Source of the DNA: Archilochus colubris | Taxonomy: Eukaryota; Chordata; Aves; Apodiformes; Trochilidae | Assembly: GCA_023079485.1 (NCBI GenBank) | Contig: CM041084.1 | Location: forward strand, 119,706,467-119,770,466 | DNA length: 64,000 nucleotides | Direction: 5' to 3' | Part shown: positions 15,201 through 27,400 of the stretch, one piece after another | Numbering within the stretch: the first letter of the stretch is position 1 | How the letters are laid out: every line of letters begins with the position of its first letter | The notes under the pieces: model-generated | Seen by the model: the letters and a program-made list of their open reading frames with translations, nothing else | What the model was told of the DNA's origin: nothing | The model's database searches: none | Program-made: the position numbers and the translations under genes

Positions 15201-15697
15201 AATTTTACTCCTCAATACTAACCTTTGTTTTCTTTTTACTTTATGTAGGTGTGAAGTTTTTCTCTTACTCCACCAGCATATTTAACCTTTTCATGATGCC
15301 CTACATGATGCTCAAAACTGGGATTGGATTTGAAAGTGTGTTCCTACAAGCTGCTTTCTATGGGCTGATTGGGTTTTTCACCTTTGTGACACCAGTTACT
15401 TTGCATGTCCTGACAAAAGGCTACGTGGTTCGGCTCTACTATAAAGATGAGAAGGACACATACACAGCCATTACATACAATGCAATTTTGGCAGAAAAAG
15501 CAACAGTTTTCCATCAGAAGGATGTAAAGATTCCAGACATCACCAAGATGTTTACAACGTTTTATGCTAAAACAAAATCAATGCTTGTGAATCCGTCCCT
15601 TTTCCCTAATCCTCAGGATTATAATCATCTCATGGGCTATGACAAGTCCTTTTATATTAACTTAGAGGAGGAAGAGGAGGCTGGTGAAAGGAAGTAA
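12104..15697 (+). CDS. TMEM70: TMEM70, mitochondrial ATP synthase assembly factor (complete)
   Basis: TMEM70 is a mitochondrial inner-membrane hairpin protein that assists assembly of the ATP synthase subunit-c ring, and also complex I; its loss causes ATP synthase deficiency in human. The CDS is join(12104..12271, 13287..13398, 15249..15697): 729 nt, 242 residues plus TAA (human 260). Junction phases are 0 and 1 and all introns are GT-AG. Residues 1-56 are Ala/Arg-rich with a single acidic residue, as expected of a mitochondrial presequence. A conserved [21 protein letters not shown] motif leads to two membrane segments at about residues 99-116 and 124-148, then a matrix tail with [22 protein letters not shown] and [10 protein letters not shown] motifs and an acidic C terminus. 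The ATG at 12104 has a good context (GCC before it) and is the first ATG in its frame. It shares its promoter region with ELOC. Confidence 0.95.
12272..13286 (+). other. TMEM70: TMEM70 intron 1
   Basis: A 1,015-bp intron, GTTGGG...CTTCCAG. Roughly half of it is a sense-oriented CR1 copy (12612-13158) ending 128 bp before exon 2. The remainder is unremarkable. Confidence 0.88.
12612..13158 (+). mobile_element. CR1 LINE, 5'-truncated, 3' end with long open RT fragment
   Basis: Starts near CTGTACTCAGCCCTGGTGAGG and ends in repeated ATTCTATG units. The RT C-terminal part is still open for about 180 residues and includes [30 protein letters not shown] and [17 protein letters not shown], all hallmarks of CR1 ORF2. 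It inserted in the sense direction in TMEM70 intron 1. Its frame differs from that of TMEM70 exon 1. The 3' end is nearly identical to the copy at 1359-1648. Confidence 0.95.
13287..13398 (+). CDS. TMEM70: TMEM70 exon 2
   Basis: 112 nt with acceptor CATCTTCCAG and donor TTAG|GTATGT. It encodes 37 residues plus one base: a variable start, then a conserved [16 protein letters not shown] motif just before the membrane hairpin, corresponding to human EDGRLIYTGNMARAVF. It enters in phase 0 and leaves in phase 1, both compatible with neighbouring exons. It is too short and stop-interrupted in flanking sequence to show as a long open frame. Confidence 0.93.
13399..15248 (+). other. TMEM70: TMEM70 intron 2
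   Basis: A 1,850-bp intron, GTATGT...TTATGTAG. It contains a 38-bp tandem duplication (14314-14389) but no recognised transposon. Short G runs occur at about 14113 and 14191. Confidence 0.9.
14314..14389 (+). repeat. 38-bp tandem duplication, acceptor-like
   Basis: Two nearly identical 38-bp units start TCCCAAGAACTTCTC and end TATTTTTCAG. Each unit ends in a pyrimidine-rich tract plus CAG (AG at 14350-14351 and 14388-14389), so the duplication also copies a 3' splice-site-like sequence. Confidence 0.9.
15249..15697 (+). CDS. TMEM70: TMEM70 exon 3 (coding part), membrane hairpin and matrix domain
   Basis: 449 nt after the acceptor TTTATGTAG. The first two bases complete Gly94. It encodes VKFFSYSTS, two hydrophobic segments and the conserved tail ending in an [14 protein letters not shown] acidic/basic C terminus, with TAA at 15695-15697. 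Segments such as [13 protein letters not shown] and [20 protein letters not shown] are clear matches to the vertebrate TMEM70 family. Confidence 0.97.
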
Positions 15698-15897
15698 TTG
15701 GAAGATAATGGTTCTCATTGTCATTGTTCGTGGTGCAGTGCTATGTATGTGAAATAATGTAAAGTTCTATTGCATTTTCTTACTTATCAGGTAATTGAAG
15801 TTCCCAAAATGCATTCTGGAATGTATAAAAAAGAAAAAACTTTTTTTTTAAACTTGTAAACAATGTCAGGGTTTCTTCAGAGTTAATGACACAAAAT

Positions 15898-15903
15898 AGT
15901 AAA
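15898..15903 (+). terminator. TMEM70: Candidate TMEM70 polyadenylation signal (AGTAAA variant)
   Basis: A variant hexamer AGTAAA 200 bp after the stop codon, followed by a GT-rich stretch (TGTCTTGTGGGTGTTCTTGG) suitable as a downstream element. No canonical AATAAA occurs before the CR1 copy at 16.6 kb; the next is near 17.04 kb, so a longer 3' UTR is possible. Confidence 0.35.
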
Positions 15904-16622
15904 GAAAAATATACTTAGATCTGTCTTGTGGGTGTTCTTGGCTTGGGGTTTTTCTCGTTAACTCTCCAGGACAACTATAAAATTCATTAACACTCTAACC
16001 ATCTCCATTTCAGAAGGACCATTCACTTAAAAAGAATCATCAGCATTCATTCCCTGTCAAGTGCATAGCAAAGTTTTTCAGCCTTCATGTTTATTAGTAC
16101 TTAACCTGGAAAGGCTGTGCTCTTCCATCAGTGCTGCTGCTGGCGTTCAGGGAATGGAGATGGGTTTGGTTTCCTTTGTCAGAGCATTGGTAGACATGAG
16201 GAGTCTCCAGAAAACAGAGATACTGTTGCCAGTTGGTGGTACAGCCTCAGGCAACTCTGTCCCAAGCAGCCTCTTTTCTTGGCAGGAGGAAAACGCCTTA
16301 ACATAAGATTTGCCCTGTGTATGTCCTGTTGAAAATCTGCCATATTTGAAGTGACCTAGAGACCATACCAGTTCAAATGGACTCTGTAAGGTGGGAGAGC
16401 AAGAGAGAATCTCCTGTAGAGTACTTCTTAGGTCTTGTGCATTTAAAACGTGTACCTCTTGATCTTTAGCACTGCAGAGAAAGCTACCTTTTTGCTTCTG
16501 TTTTGTGGAAATCTGATTTAATTAGCCCAAGGAGAGGTTTGCCCATAAACTGATGGATACTTGCCTGAAAATAATGAAAGCCCTGAATATTTTGAGGCTT
16601 AAAAATTGGTCGGTTTTGGTTT

Positions 16623-16992
16623 AGAATCATAGAATCATAGAATCCTTGGGGTTGGAAGGGACCTCGAAAGATCATCTAGTCCAACCCCCCCTGCCAGAGC
16701 AGGGCCACCTAGAGCACTTCGCATAGGAACGTGTCCAGGCGGGTTTTGAATGTCTCCAGTGAAGGAGACTCCACGACCCCCCTGGGCAGCCTGTTCCAGG
16801 GCTCTGTCACCCTTACAGTAAAAAAATTTTTTGAATATTCAACTTGAACCTCCTATGCTCCAATTTACACCCATTACCCCTTGTCCTATCACTGGTCACC
16901 ACTGAGAAAAGCCTAACTCCATCTCCCTGACACTCACCCCTTACATATTTGAAAACATTGATGAGGTCACCCCTCAGTCTCCTTTTCAAAAT
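16623..16992 (-). mobile_element. CR1 LINE 3' end, minus strand
   Basis: It begins with AGAATCATAGAATCATAGAATCC and GGTTGGAAGGGACCTCGAAAG, the reverse complement of a CR1 3' terminus. Read on the minus strand, the translation includes [15 protein letters not shown] and [16 protein letters not shown] RT residues. It belongs to a different CR1 subfamily from the copies at 1.4 and 12.6 kb, judging from the 3' UTR. Confidence 0.93.
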
Positions 16993-18632
16993 AAGCAAAC
17001 TTCAAATTAATTATTTTTTATTAGTACTTTGTCATAAATAAATCTGAAAATAAAATAATTATAGCTGCCCTTACAGCTGTTTCATAAGTCACAATCTAGG
17101 AAAAATTGTATTTAAAAGTCTAAATATCTTCCAAGATTATTATTTCATTTTCCTGTTGTAGGATGATATTATTGATCTTATTAAAACACCAGTGTTCATA
17201 TGTACTTGCTGAGTAATTAAAAATCAAGTCATCCCATACAGATATTTTTGAGGCAGTTCTTTTGTGTTGGTGCAGCTGTAATTTGAAAAGCCTGGTCTAG
17301 CCCCATTAAGCCAATATCACTACATAGATGAGCAAGAATATAAATTTTTCCCCCATAAATATACTTTAAAGACGTGAGGCCACTAATAAGAAATTCTCAT
17401 CACCTGGTTGTACCAGTTGTCCTTACTCAAATGATGGTTTAAACTTAATTAAAGAATAATACTTCCATTTTTTGTATGTCTGATGTGTTCATGTAGGTAA
17501 AGTTAAGTTCATCTTCAGATGCCAAATGCTGGGGGAACAAGAAATATAATTTGTAAGAGAAGGTAAAGGAAAGGCCCCCAAATTATAATTTCATAATTTC
17601 CCTTGAGCATTATCAAAAGCCTCAGCTTTTCTTTTGGACTGTGGAAAATTTTCATTGTTAAATTGGAGCTTTAGCTAATTCAGATTTAATCAGAAATAGT
17701 GAGAGATTTACATCTCAGTGGCTAAGTTTCTCAGAAAAATATGGAAGTTAAATATTATTTCTTCCATATATTTGTCTTGCAGTGAGATGCAAGTTAATCT
17801 AGGAGGTAGCTTTCCAGCACAAAATGATTTAGAAAAAAAATAAATGGAATATTCAGACTTCTACTAGAAGGTAGATGATTGCTCTCTCCATGATGTGGTC
17901 TCACAAAGTATTTTATGCTTCCAGTGTGAAACTTGAAAATAATAATTCCATAGCTTTCTTTTATATTTAAGAAAGGGAACCCCAAATTTACTAGAGATGT
18001 ACAATATCCTGTGTAGCAGCAGCAGTACCTCCTGCTACTGTGTTTGCTGCTAGTTTGGCAGACAACCAAGCTGTAAATCTTAAAATCATAATATTTGTTA
18101 AGGTTGCCAAACAAGTTTGCCTTTGGCCCCATCTGTGTTAGCATTTGCACCTCTGCCTGTCATTATGCATCATCCCAGAATTCTCAGATTTGCCTTTTTT
18201 GCAGTTTTTATTTACAGTGTGTACTTGCACATATGTGATTTGTTTAGATGCCTAGAGCTTACTGAGAGCAGTGAAGATTTGCATTCAAACACTTGTGGTT
18301 TGCTCTTCACATTAGGAAGAAAGGAGTGGAAATGTAATCCAAAAAGACATCTAGGTGTGCTTCTGGTTTACTTTGGGTCCTAAACAATCTGTCTTGAGAA
18401 CAATTTCATAGTGCACTGAGTGCATTTCCATGTAGGAAACTGAAATACTTGGTGCCCTTCTAAAGCAGGAACTGTGCCTAACCCAAATCAGGCTGTCCTG
18501 CTACCAGTGATTCCTACAGGAGAGCTGACTCTAGTGGAGGTGTTGCAGTTCACTGAGATTGTCATCAAAGCACTCCAAATGCCTGATTACATTTTGAGTT
18601 TTAAACATCAGGTCCACATCTTTCACAGTCCT

Positions 18633-18718
18633 GGTTTTTTGTTTTGTTTTGTTTTGGGTTTTTTTTTTTTGCTTTTGTTTGTTTGTTTGTTTTGTGGTTT
18701 GGTTTTTTTTTATATTTT
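18633..18718 (+). repeat. T/G-rich (GTTT)n low-complexity tract
   Basis: Repeated GTTTT and GTTT units with long T runs; the hydrophobic open frames across it are artefacts. Confidence 0.9.
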
Positions 18719-18826
18719 AGCTGCTATTTTCTGCTTGTTTATATTTTTACTCAATTTTACACACTTGATAAAAACCAGTTCTCATTGCAGAAGTCTGCTA
18801 ACATTTTGTTCCTGGTAGCTGCTGCA

Positions 18827-18849
18827 TTTTTTTTTTTTTTTTTTTTTTT
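18827..18849 (+). repeat. Poly-T run (23 nt)
   Basis: Uninterrupted T run; no adjacent retroposon was recognised. Confidence 0.9.
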
Positions 18850-21800
18850 GGATGTAGGAAACTTGTGTACAACATAGAAGAAGATGAATTTTTAAAATCT
18901 AGAGAAGAATGTGCTCATGCATGTGGGTGCAGATTCTGAAGGAAATACTGATGTAGAAGCTCAGTCTTCCAAAATATGATTTACAAATTGGCTTATTTGC
19001 AAGCTACACCTACTATGAAGGCTGCCAGCTCCTGCAGCCTTTCCAGTACCAACCCGTCACTTGTCCCTGGCAGCTGGGTCTTGCATCTTACTCTGGTACC
19101 AGTTTAACTCAGCCTGGTATGAAGAGCAGGAATGAATAAAATGACTCTTAGACACCTGCTTCGTAACCCTTTCCAGTCTCAAGAGCTTCCTCAGAAGATC
19201 ATGGATGATTGCTGTTTTTCCTAGGGTACATGGGGATCTTTCTTTCCAGCCTCTTACTACATGTTGTTCATTTGCCTCTCCTTTTTTCTCATGTTTTTGG
19301 CTCTGTCCACAACTTTAGTCATTAGTCCCTGTCCTTAACTGTAACGTACAATGATTCTTGTAATTATTTATTTTTTAAATTAAATTATCTCCCCTCAGCC
19401 TTACCTTGCAAATGTAAAACATTCTGATGAGAAAATGATCTCTTTTTGAGAAATCTTTAAAGCTCTGAAGTACTTCATGCTCTTAACCATACTGTCTGGG
19501 ATCAAAAGGTTTCTCATTTCACTGGAAGTAGCTTTATTACAAACCAAAGGTGTCTCACTGGCAAAGCTGAAGAAAAGCTGTGTAGATTTTTGTATGGTAC
19601 TCTGAGAGCCTAACTCAAGGGATGAAAACTTCAGGAAATTCTGTTAGTGCTGTAAAAATTAAAAGGACACAGGTGAATGACTACAATTGCTCAGTATAAC
19701 TGGATAGGTGGAAACTTGATAAGCTGCTGTAATTTGGTTGCCCTGAAGTTCTGTGGCCATGCCATGAATTTCTTCATGCTCCCATGTCCAGCATAGGCTG
19801 CTGCAGCCTCCCGGAGAAATGGGACAAGTGTGCTAGCTAGGAGTGGGATTCACTATAATAGGATTATCCCACAGCTATACAGACCTCAGCAAGCAGCTAT
19901 TTTAAGCAGTGGAGAATAGAGAGCAAGAGCAAAGGGCCAGAAAACATGTCCAGCTGTCTTCATTTCTGAAATACCAGGGTGAGCATGGCAGCTTTCTGTC
20001 AGCCTCAGGTAGGACAAAGCTCTTAGTTCTCCCTTCATCCTCTGCTTTTAATTCTTGAAAACTTTAATGATTTACTGTATATTTTGGCATATAACTCTAA
20101 GCTTTAATCCTAAACTTGGCTTGGAAGGAATAAACCCTAAGCCTACTGGCAGCAGAGTTATCTCCAACATAATTGTTTCCCCAGGATACCACCTGGTGTG
20201 TGTTGCCTCACTTTAATAGCCTCCAAGGGTTTAATGTTTTATATTCAAATCTAAACCAAAGTGCATACCATGTTTAAAAAAAATATATATTCAGAGTCAC
20301 GTGCATCACTTTTTGCTTTTTTTCCACAACTATTTTCTTTCTTACTCAGGTGTTACCCACTCCCTCCTGGATATGTGCTGGTGCTTTGCTCTGGGGTCAG
20401 ACTCTCCTGGCACCCTCAAGTACTTCATCAGCTGCATGGAGAGGAGCTGAATCTTCTACCTCTTCCTGAGAGCCCTGGGCTTGACTTCCTAATTCCACTT
20501 TTATAGTGGAATTGTCAAAGAGAGGATTTGAGAAGAGAGATATACCCATGAATTGCTACAATTTTCTTCTATTTGTGTGGATAATTGACAGCTGAGTGTG
20601 CCTTTGGTTTGTGAAAAATGCCTCATGCCTTGTATTTATATCCCCTTTATACTGGAGTGTCTTCAGCAGCAACTCTGAACCCAGGATCAGAAGCAATAAA
20701 CATGTCTCCTTCCAGCTGCAAAGAAGATCTACTTCAAAAATTGTCACAAATGCTCCTGCAAGGAAAATCAAGATATTTTTGCCTCTTTCTTTACTGAATA
20801 TGTTTAACACCTTAAAAGACTTTTCCATCAACACAAGGTTTTGATACATATGAAAATTTAGTACATAATTTTTATTCTGACCAACACTTTCAAATGCAGT
20901 ACTTGCCTCTGCTGTACTCATGTCTGTTATTAATTTTGCTGTGATGGGTTATTATTATAATGTATGTTATGAATCTTTCCTGAGGGAGATTTCAGCACTT
21001 GCAAGTTCTCATCTGGTCTAACTGCTCATCTGCAGCTAACAATGGAAATGTAAAGTGACTATTTTGAGAAACAGTCACAAGTAATTTAGGCCCTTTCTAG
21101 ATGTATTGAGAAAGAAGGTAAAATAATAATAAATTAGTTTAAGGATTTAACCACAAATCAACGAGGAGTCTTGGGGTGAAACTTCTACCCTCAGCATCTC
21201 AGATGTAGACAAAATGAAAAGTCATAGGTATGAAGTTCTAAATTCTCTAGAGCTGGATTTATTTTATGGACTGTTAACTGCATGTGAGTTGGTGCCTTTT
21301 AAATGTAGTTGCAAAGGGCTTTAGAATAAATGAATTTTTTTCACAAAACTCCAGTGAATTAATACTATTGAGTAGCTATTTCCACTTTTCCTTCTTTTCA
21401 CCTTCCTTCTGGACCAGGGTGTATCCAGACAGAATAAGAAGAAAAAGATTACAATAAAGAAAAGATATTGAGTAAAAAATAAAATATATAAATAAAAAAT
21501 ATATAAATCTTTTCTCTCCATTGCCCCTCACACTGACTAGAAAGGAACAGAGCAGACTCCTCACTCCCCATACTGCATTAGTTTGGGGTTTCAAGGAGCA
21601 TCACAAGAGACTGGTTATATGAATGGTACCAATACAGGAATCAAATGCTACAAGTAACTAAGACTGAATTTGCTGAAAAGATTTTTAAATTATTCAGATT
21701 ACTTTAATTTAAGGACAATTGACAAGATGTAGTGGTCAAGCTTGCAGACTTTATAACTGTGGTCATAAGTGATGCTTTATTCCTATTTATTAACAGTAGC

Positions 21801-24066
21801 AATTATCATTCCTATTTTCCCACTAGCCATCTAGATCCTTTTATAATGTAGCCTGATTTCCCTGTTTTTTAAAAGCATTGCAATAGTCTTCTTCAATAAA
21901 AGTGCTGTAAGGAGCAAGAGGTTTCCCCATGTCTCTGTCTGCCTAAGCCACCAGGGGGGACTAATTCCTCATCTATTTCATTTATTGCAACACGTATCAG
22001 AAAACACCTGTTCTTGAACCAGAGCTAGAAAGTCAAGTTCTTCAGCAGAAAGATCGACCTAATTTGTGTTAAAAGACCTTTAATAAAAAACCTTGTAAAT
22101 CTGCAGCCCTCTTTCAGGTCTGTTCATGACTATGGTGACAGTACAGGTGCAGAGCGGCTTCTTTAGTGGCTGCTTCTTTACTCCTTAGTGTCTGTTTCAT
22201 TATTCCTTTTGTTTTTCCAGCTATTACAACCCACCAGGCTTATTTCAATTCCAATACAAATGTTAAAATTTTAAAGCAAAATTTGGCCATTTTAAAACAG
22301 AACTGTATTACTGCTATGATCACAAAGGGTTTGTATTTTTTACAGTGCCCTATTGAATGACAGTAAAAATCTTCAAGCAATGGAGATCTCTGGAGATCTG
22401 TCAGGAAAGTGTTCAGATTTTTAATTCCCTGTAAAAAGAAGTTTCTTTCAGTCTTGAACTCTGTCAGGCTGGTAAGACTCTCCTTGTGGTCTGTAGAAAG
22501 ATCTGGAAATCCTGAAGAGAATTCTCTAGCCATACAAAAATTTTCAAATTTTTATCTTAAGTTGGGAATTATTACATGAAATAGCTCATTAGCAGGTACC
22601 TTTAGGTAAACTAAGTAAAAATCTCACTCTTGCATTCTTCCATGCACAATCAGTCAAGTTCTTGTGCATGTGGTTGTTCTGTCACATGTTTGAACTTCTG
22701 AAAACCAACTTTTTCATCTTTTGCTATTTTATCTTTAAAATATTACCTTGGTGTGCAAGGTATAAAAGCTGAGAATAAAAGCTTTTAGATATTGTGATGG
22801 GGAGCAGGGAGGGTCAGAACAATTGATTAAGTTATATTTGTTGTAAGGAATTTTTATCAAGTTTCCTGCTTAGCACAAAGCCAAATAGCTGTCTATTATG
22901 TATACTGCTTCTTTTTCACAATAAACACAATTTCTGATCTAGGAGGACCCCACAGACATATATACAAATCAAGAAGTTAACTCATGAGAAAATAATTTGA
23001 TTAAGCTGTGTATTTTTTCCGTAACTTCAGTAGGTTTCTATATTTCATTATATTAAAAAAAGAAAAGTAATTGCATATCCTGTTGGTTAGATGGTGGTTG
23101 TGCTCTTTTGCATGAGGTATTAGACTTCTCAAAATCTATTTCTGTAGCTGAGATTAGCAATATTGCTGGGTTTGTGTGGTCAAAGATTGACCCAGTTTAG
23201 TCCACAGAACCAGTAGAGAACATAGAGTAAAAATGTGTTATTCTTTGTGTCTTCCACTAACAGACAGAAATAAGGGCAGAGGGTATATGATACCAAAAGT
23301 GCTTTAAGAGTTTTTATTTTAGTGTTTCAGACTTGAGTACCAAAATCTGTAACCTAGACCCTTTTCAACATCCCAAGGTAAAACTGGGCTCCCAGCCTAT
23401 CTCCAGTTGTGGCAGGTAGCTCCTGTGTTCTTACAGAAACACCTCACTCAAAAATTGACAGATTTTGTGATTAATTGTCCTCTGGTTCGTGTCCACCTGG
23501 ACCAATGCCTGGGCAAATTTGCTCCTGGGCAAATGGTGCAATTCAGCTGCTCCAGCAAAGACTGTGGGGAAGAGCATGGGAGAATGCCATGGAGAAAGGC
23601 TTATGGTGGAACTCATCACTTGTACTTAATGGATTTTTAAGATTGTTTTCACTAAGAAGTGAAACTGTGGTAGATAGAGCCCTGAAGACAGTAGCTGAGA
23701 CAGTGCAGAACATCAGTGGTTCAGCTTGGTAAAATGTCAGATGGTTGCATTCAGCTCCCATCCTCACCTCCTTTTGGAAATGCATCATCTAATTACACTC
23801 CTCTGGAGTGCCAGCATGTTCTGAAAGCATGGTGAGCTTTGTAGGGAATGCATTCTGAAAACTTCTGAGGTATATTGACTATCGTATCAATAAAAGAGTG
23901 GGTTTGGTCGTCATTTTTATATTATTCTTTATTGTATGTGGGAAACTCTGTGAGTGTTTAAAGTTATGCCATAGCAAATGTTACCTCTAATGGGTTAACT
24001 AAGCTTGCTCTTTGCGTGCTTCTGGTAATCATAGTTTTACTTCTCCTCACTTCCCTATTTCACACA

Positions 24067-24087
24067 GTTTTCTCTTTCATTTTTCAC
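24067..24087 (+). promoter_or_regulatory. LY96: ISRE/IRF-like element upstream of LY96
   Basis: GTTTTCTCTTTCATTTTTCAC contains TTTC-NN-TTTC spacing followed by a third TTTC, about 245-265 bp before the LY96 start codon. That fits an IRF/STAT-type response element for an innate-immunity gene. Motif match only. Confidence 0.35.
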
Positions 24088-24330
24088 TCGTGGCTCGAGC
24101 TGCCTTGTCTGAGGAAAATGTAACAACAGAAGCAGAAATTCTTTTTCTTCATACGATTTATGATGTTGATAATTGATTTTAGTGCTGGTGGTTTAACTAA
24201 GATTGCAGAGAATTTGACAGAATAACCAACTATTCCAGGAAGACATATGACTGGAGATGACTGTGCTGAATTTTTGTTCCTCCTTCTCAAAAATTAAGAT
24301 TTATTATATCAAATACTGAACAAAATAAGA

Positions 24331-24424
24331 ATGTTTGGACTTCTTTTGTTCATTTTATTCACCCCTGGAGTCAGTGAATTTCTTTGTATGTCATCAGATC
24401 TAGAAATGTCATATACTTTTTGTG
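24331..24424 (+). CDS. LY96: LY96 exon 1, signal peptide
   Basis: Starts ATGTTTGGACTTCTTTTG and ends TTTTTGTG|GTAAGT. It encodes the signal peptide MFGLLLFILFTPGVS followed by a segment with the first two conserved cysteines (C19, C31). It leaves in phase 1. Confidence 0.93.
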
Positions 24425-27400
24425 GTAAGTGGAAAACAGCTCATTCTTTTACTGGCATTGCACAATAATTACTGTAGTCTGAGGAAATGTGTGCTCTCTT
24501 TCAAATGTGTTTCTTTGATGAATATAGAAAAATTTTAAAAAGTTCAACTGTAGCATATTTCTGGTATTAATTATGTTTTTATAAGAATTACACTGTGTGG
24601 TTACACAATGCTGGTTGCAGAAGCTAAGAGAGAAGTTTACTCCCAAGTAACACAGGCTTATATTGAATCAGGAAAGATTAAAAGATAAGGGATTTAAAAT
24701 TGTTTTGCAAGGAGTGTGTTGTGTAAATTATCCATGTGTATTCAGCCAGTCTGTTATAATGAAAAGCTTTTGGTATATGAGAAAAAAATGGGACTGTGAC
24801 ATTCTGTCAGGCTGGAGGATCAGTCAGGCTCTGGGACAACCTACTGTGTCCCTTCTTGCTGTGTCTGTGTTGAGGGCTGCTGGATCCATGAGATTTTTGA
24901 TTGGTTCTGCAACTGATTGGCACCCCTCTAAAGTCCATGATGAACAGGCCTAGTGTGCCAGGAGATTGGCTTTTGGGGAGATATTTCACAAGGAAGGGCC
25001 CATGTCTTTTGAAAATCTGTGTGCATTCCAAACGTGTATCACCCTTAAAATAGCTGTATAAACAGAGGCACAGGAGGGGATGTTTATTTCAGGTACTTTA
25101 GTTTACATTAATACACGTTAAAATATTTAACAAGGGTAAAATTTGAGGCACTTAACCTGGCAGACACAACCATGGTGAGTTTTGTTTGCCCTTTTCTTGT
25201 CATAATTTCCTATGCGTAGCTGTATCCAAGCTGAGAAGCTGAGTTCTGCTTCCCAGCAGCCAAACAGTTCCCCTTTGCACACCCACTGCTTTAAACCCCA
25301 AAACACAAGACAGAGCCCTTCACTGTAGGTCACCCTAAAGGTGTCCTGGCTGGGTGAGCACAGGGAGCATCCCTTCTCCACCCTGCCACCAGCCCCATGG
25401 CAAGCAGGGCCCTTTGCAGCGTCAGGACACCAGGGAGGGCAGAGGCAAATTGAATAGACCAGACTTCTTTCCTAAAATAAAAACACTGTCTGGAAATCCT
25501 TCCAAAGGTTAGCACTGAATGGCATTTTTATTTTTTTAAAAAATCAAAATATCAGCCAACAGGCTCTAAATTTGATTAGCTACTTGTTGTATGATGCTTT
25601 ATCACACTGCCTCTGAAACCATGCATTGGGCAGTATTGGGTGGTTCACTCATAAAGCAGATCAGCTCAAGCGTTCACTTACATTATCCTGGAAAATGTGC
25701 TGGTAGAGTAAAAACGTTTTTAGCTGTTGTCAGCAAGTGTATATAGATTCCGTGGTTTGTATAATTAAGAGTATTTTCAGCAGAGGGCCACGCTGGCTTG
25801 ATGCTAATAAGAAGTTTGTAAAACTTCAAAAGGGAAGGAAAGGCGCTTCTGCCTCTGAGTTTTGTGTGCAGAATGTAACCAACCAAACAACTGACTTTTC
25901 TTGCTACTTAAAGAATTGTGATATTATTTCCCTCTAGCCATACAAAGAATTAAAAATATAATTTAAAATACAATAAATTTAATATCGAGTATTTAGTATG
26001 AATATTTATATCAGACAATTTTATAGTATATATATTTATTAAATACATTTTTAAATGTGCATGAGTTTATTGTGAGTGTACTTAGATGTATATTTTTATT
26101 AAATTATGTATTTTATTATTAAAATTATTTTATGTAATTTTTATTGTTTATTATGGAGAAACCTGTTCACACTAACAGTATGAAAAACTTCTTTATTGCA
26201 GATTCTGTAGGTCATATTTTCATGTTTAATCTGACACCTTGCAGCATTGTTGACAAATCCACCTGGAGGGCTGCTCTTACCTGGATTCCAAGTGAGTCCC
26301 TCTTGACTAGACAATTATACTCTGTGAGTGCAAAAAAAATTAATAAAAAGAACCTAAATGTCCATTTATATAGGAGATCTGTTTTTGTGATTAAAATAGA
26401 ATAGATAAACTATAGGGATGGACAGAAATGGTATTTATTTTAATTATCTGTGGAGCTGATTGAACTATATTATCTTTGCAAAAGAAATTAAATCAGATTT
26501 TGAAACCACTCACTCAAGTTGGTTTTTTTTTTGAAGAATGAGGCTTTTTGTTAAGCCAACTTTCTTTTTCTAGGAATAACACATTTAAGATAAGTATTTT
26601 TGTTAGGTTTCTTGGGGGTGTCTTAAAAAAAATAATCACATTTCAGAGAAAAATAGTTTCTATTTCAATAGCGTGTCTGCGTACATGTTTCACCCTCACC
26701 AGCAGGTACCTGCTTCTTACTTGCATTGCTTTAACTAGGGAGTGACATCAACTTTTTGAAGATTGTCTTCAATGTCTGGTACAACGGAGACAAAGCCTTA
26801 CACTGGAAGGAAATCCTTTGCAGTGGAGAGGATGACAAATACTCAGAGTGTGGAACACTGAAAGGAGGTTGGTGTGACAGTGGGCTCTGCCTTTCCCTCA
26901 CCTGGCAGGGTCTCTCCACAACAGGGCCTGTCACGGTTTAACACTGGCCCGGCAACTAAACCGAGTAACAGACGCTCTCTATTAATCTCTCTCTCCTCCT
27001 TGATAGAGAAAGGAGAGAGAATAAGGGAGAGAGACTTATGGGTTGGAAACTAAACTACACAACTTTAATGAAACAGTAATGATAAATAGGAAAAATTACT
27101 AAATATATACAAATATACAGGAAAATGGAAACCACATTCCTCCCCCCTTTTCCCCCAGTAACTCTCACGTCACCACCGAGGCTGCAGGGCAGCCCTGGGA
27201 AAGTCCAGGCTGGACTCCTGGAGTCGGCAGCAGTTGGGAGCTGGAGGCAGGAACACACAGATATGGGCTGGCACGGATCAGGACCACAGGCAGAGGAACG
27301 GACGGAATCCTTCCAGGATGCCGGGTGAAGGAAGGGAAGCAGGAAAGGCAGGAAGGGCAGGCAGCTGGAAGCTGGAAGCAGGAAATCTGGCTTGGCCCTC

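Larger units (their letters stand above)
15904..24060. other. TMEM70-LY96 intergenic region
   Basis: About 8 kb without a supportable gene. It contains a minus-strand CR1 3' end (16623-16992), a T/G simple tract (18633-18718) and a 23-nt T run (18827-18849). The remainder is ordinary AT-rich sequence with short random frames. Confidence 0.7.
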
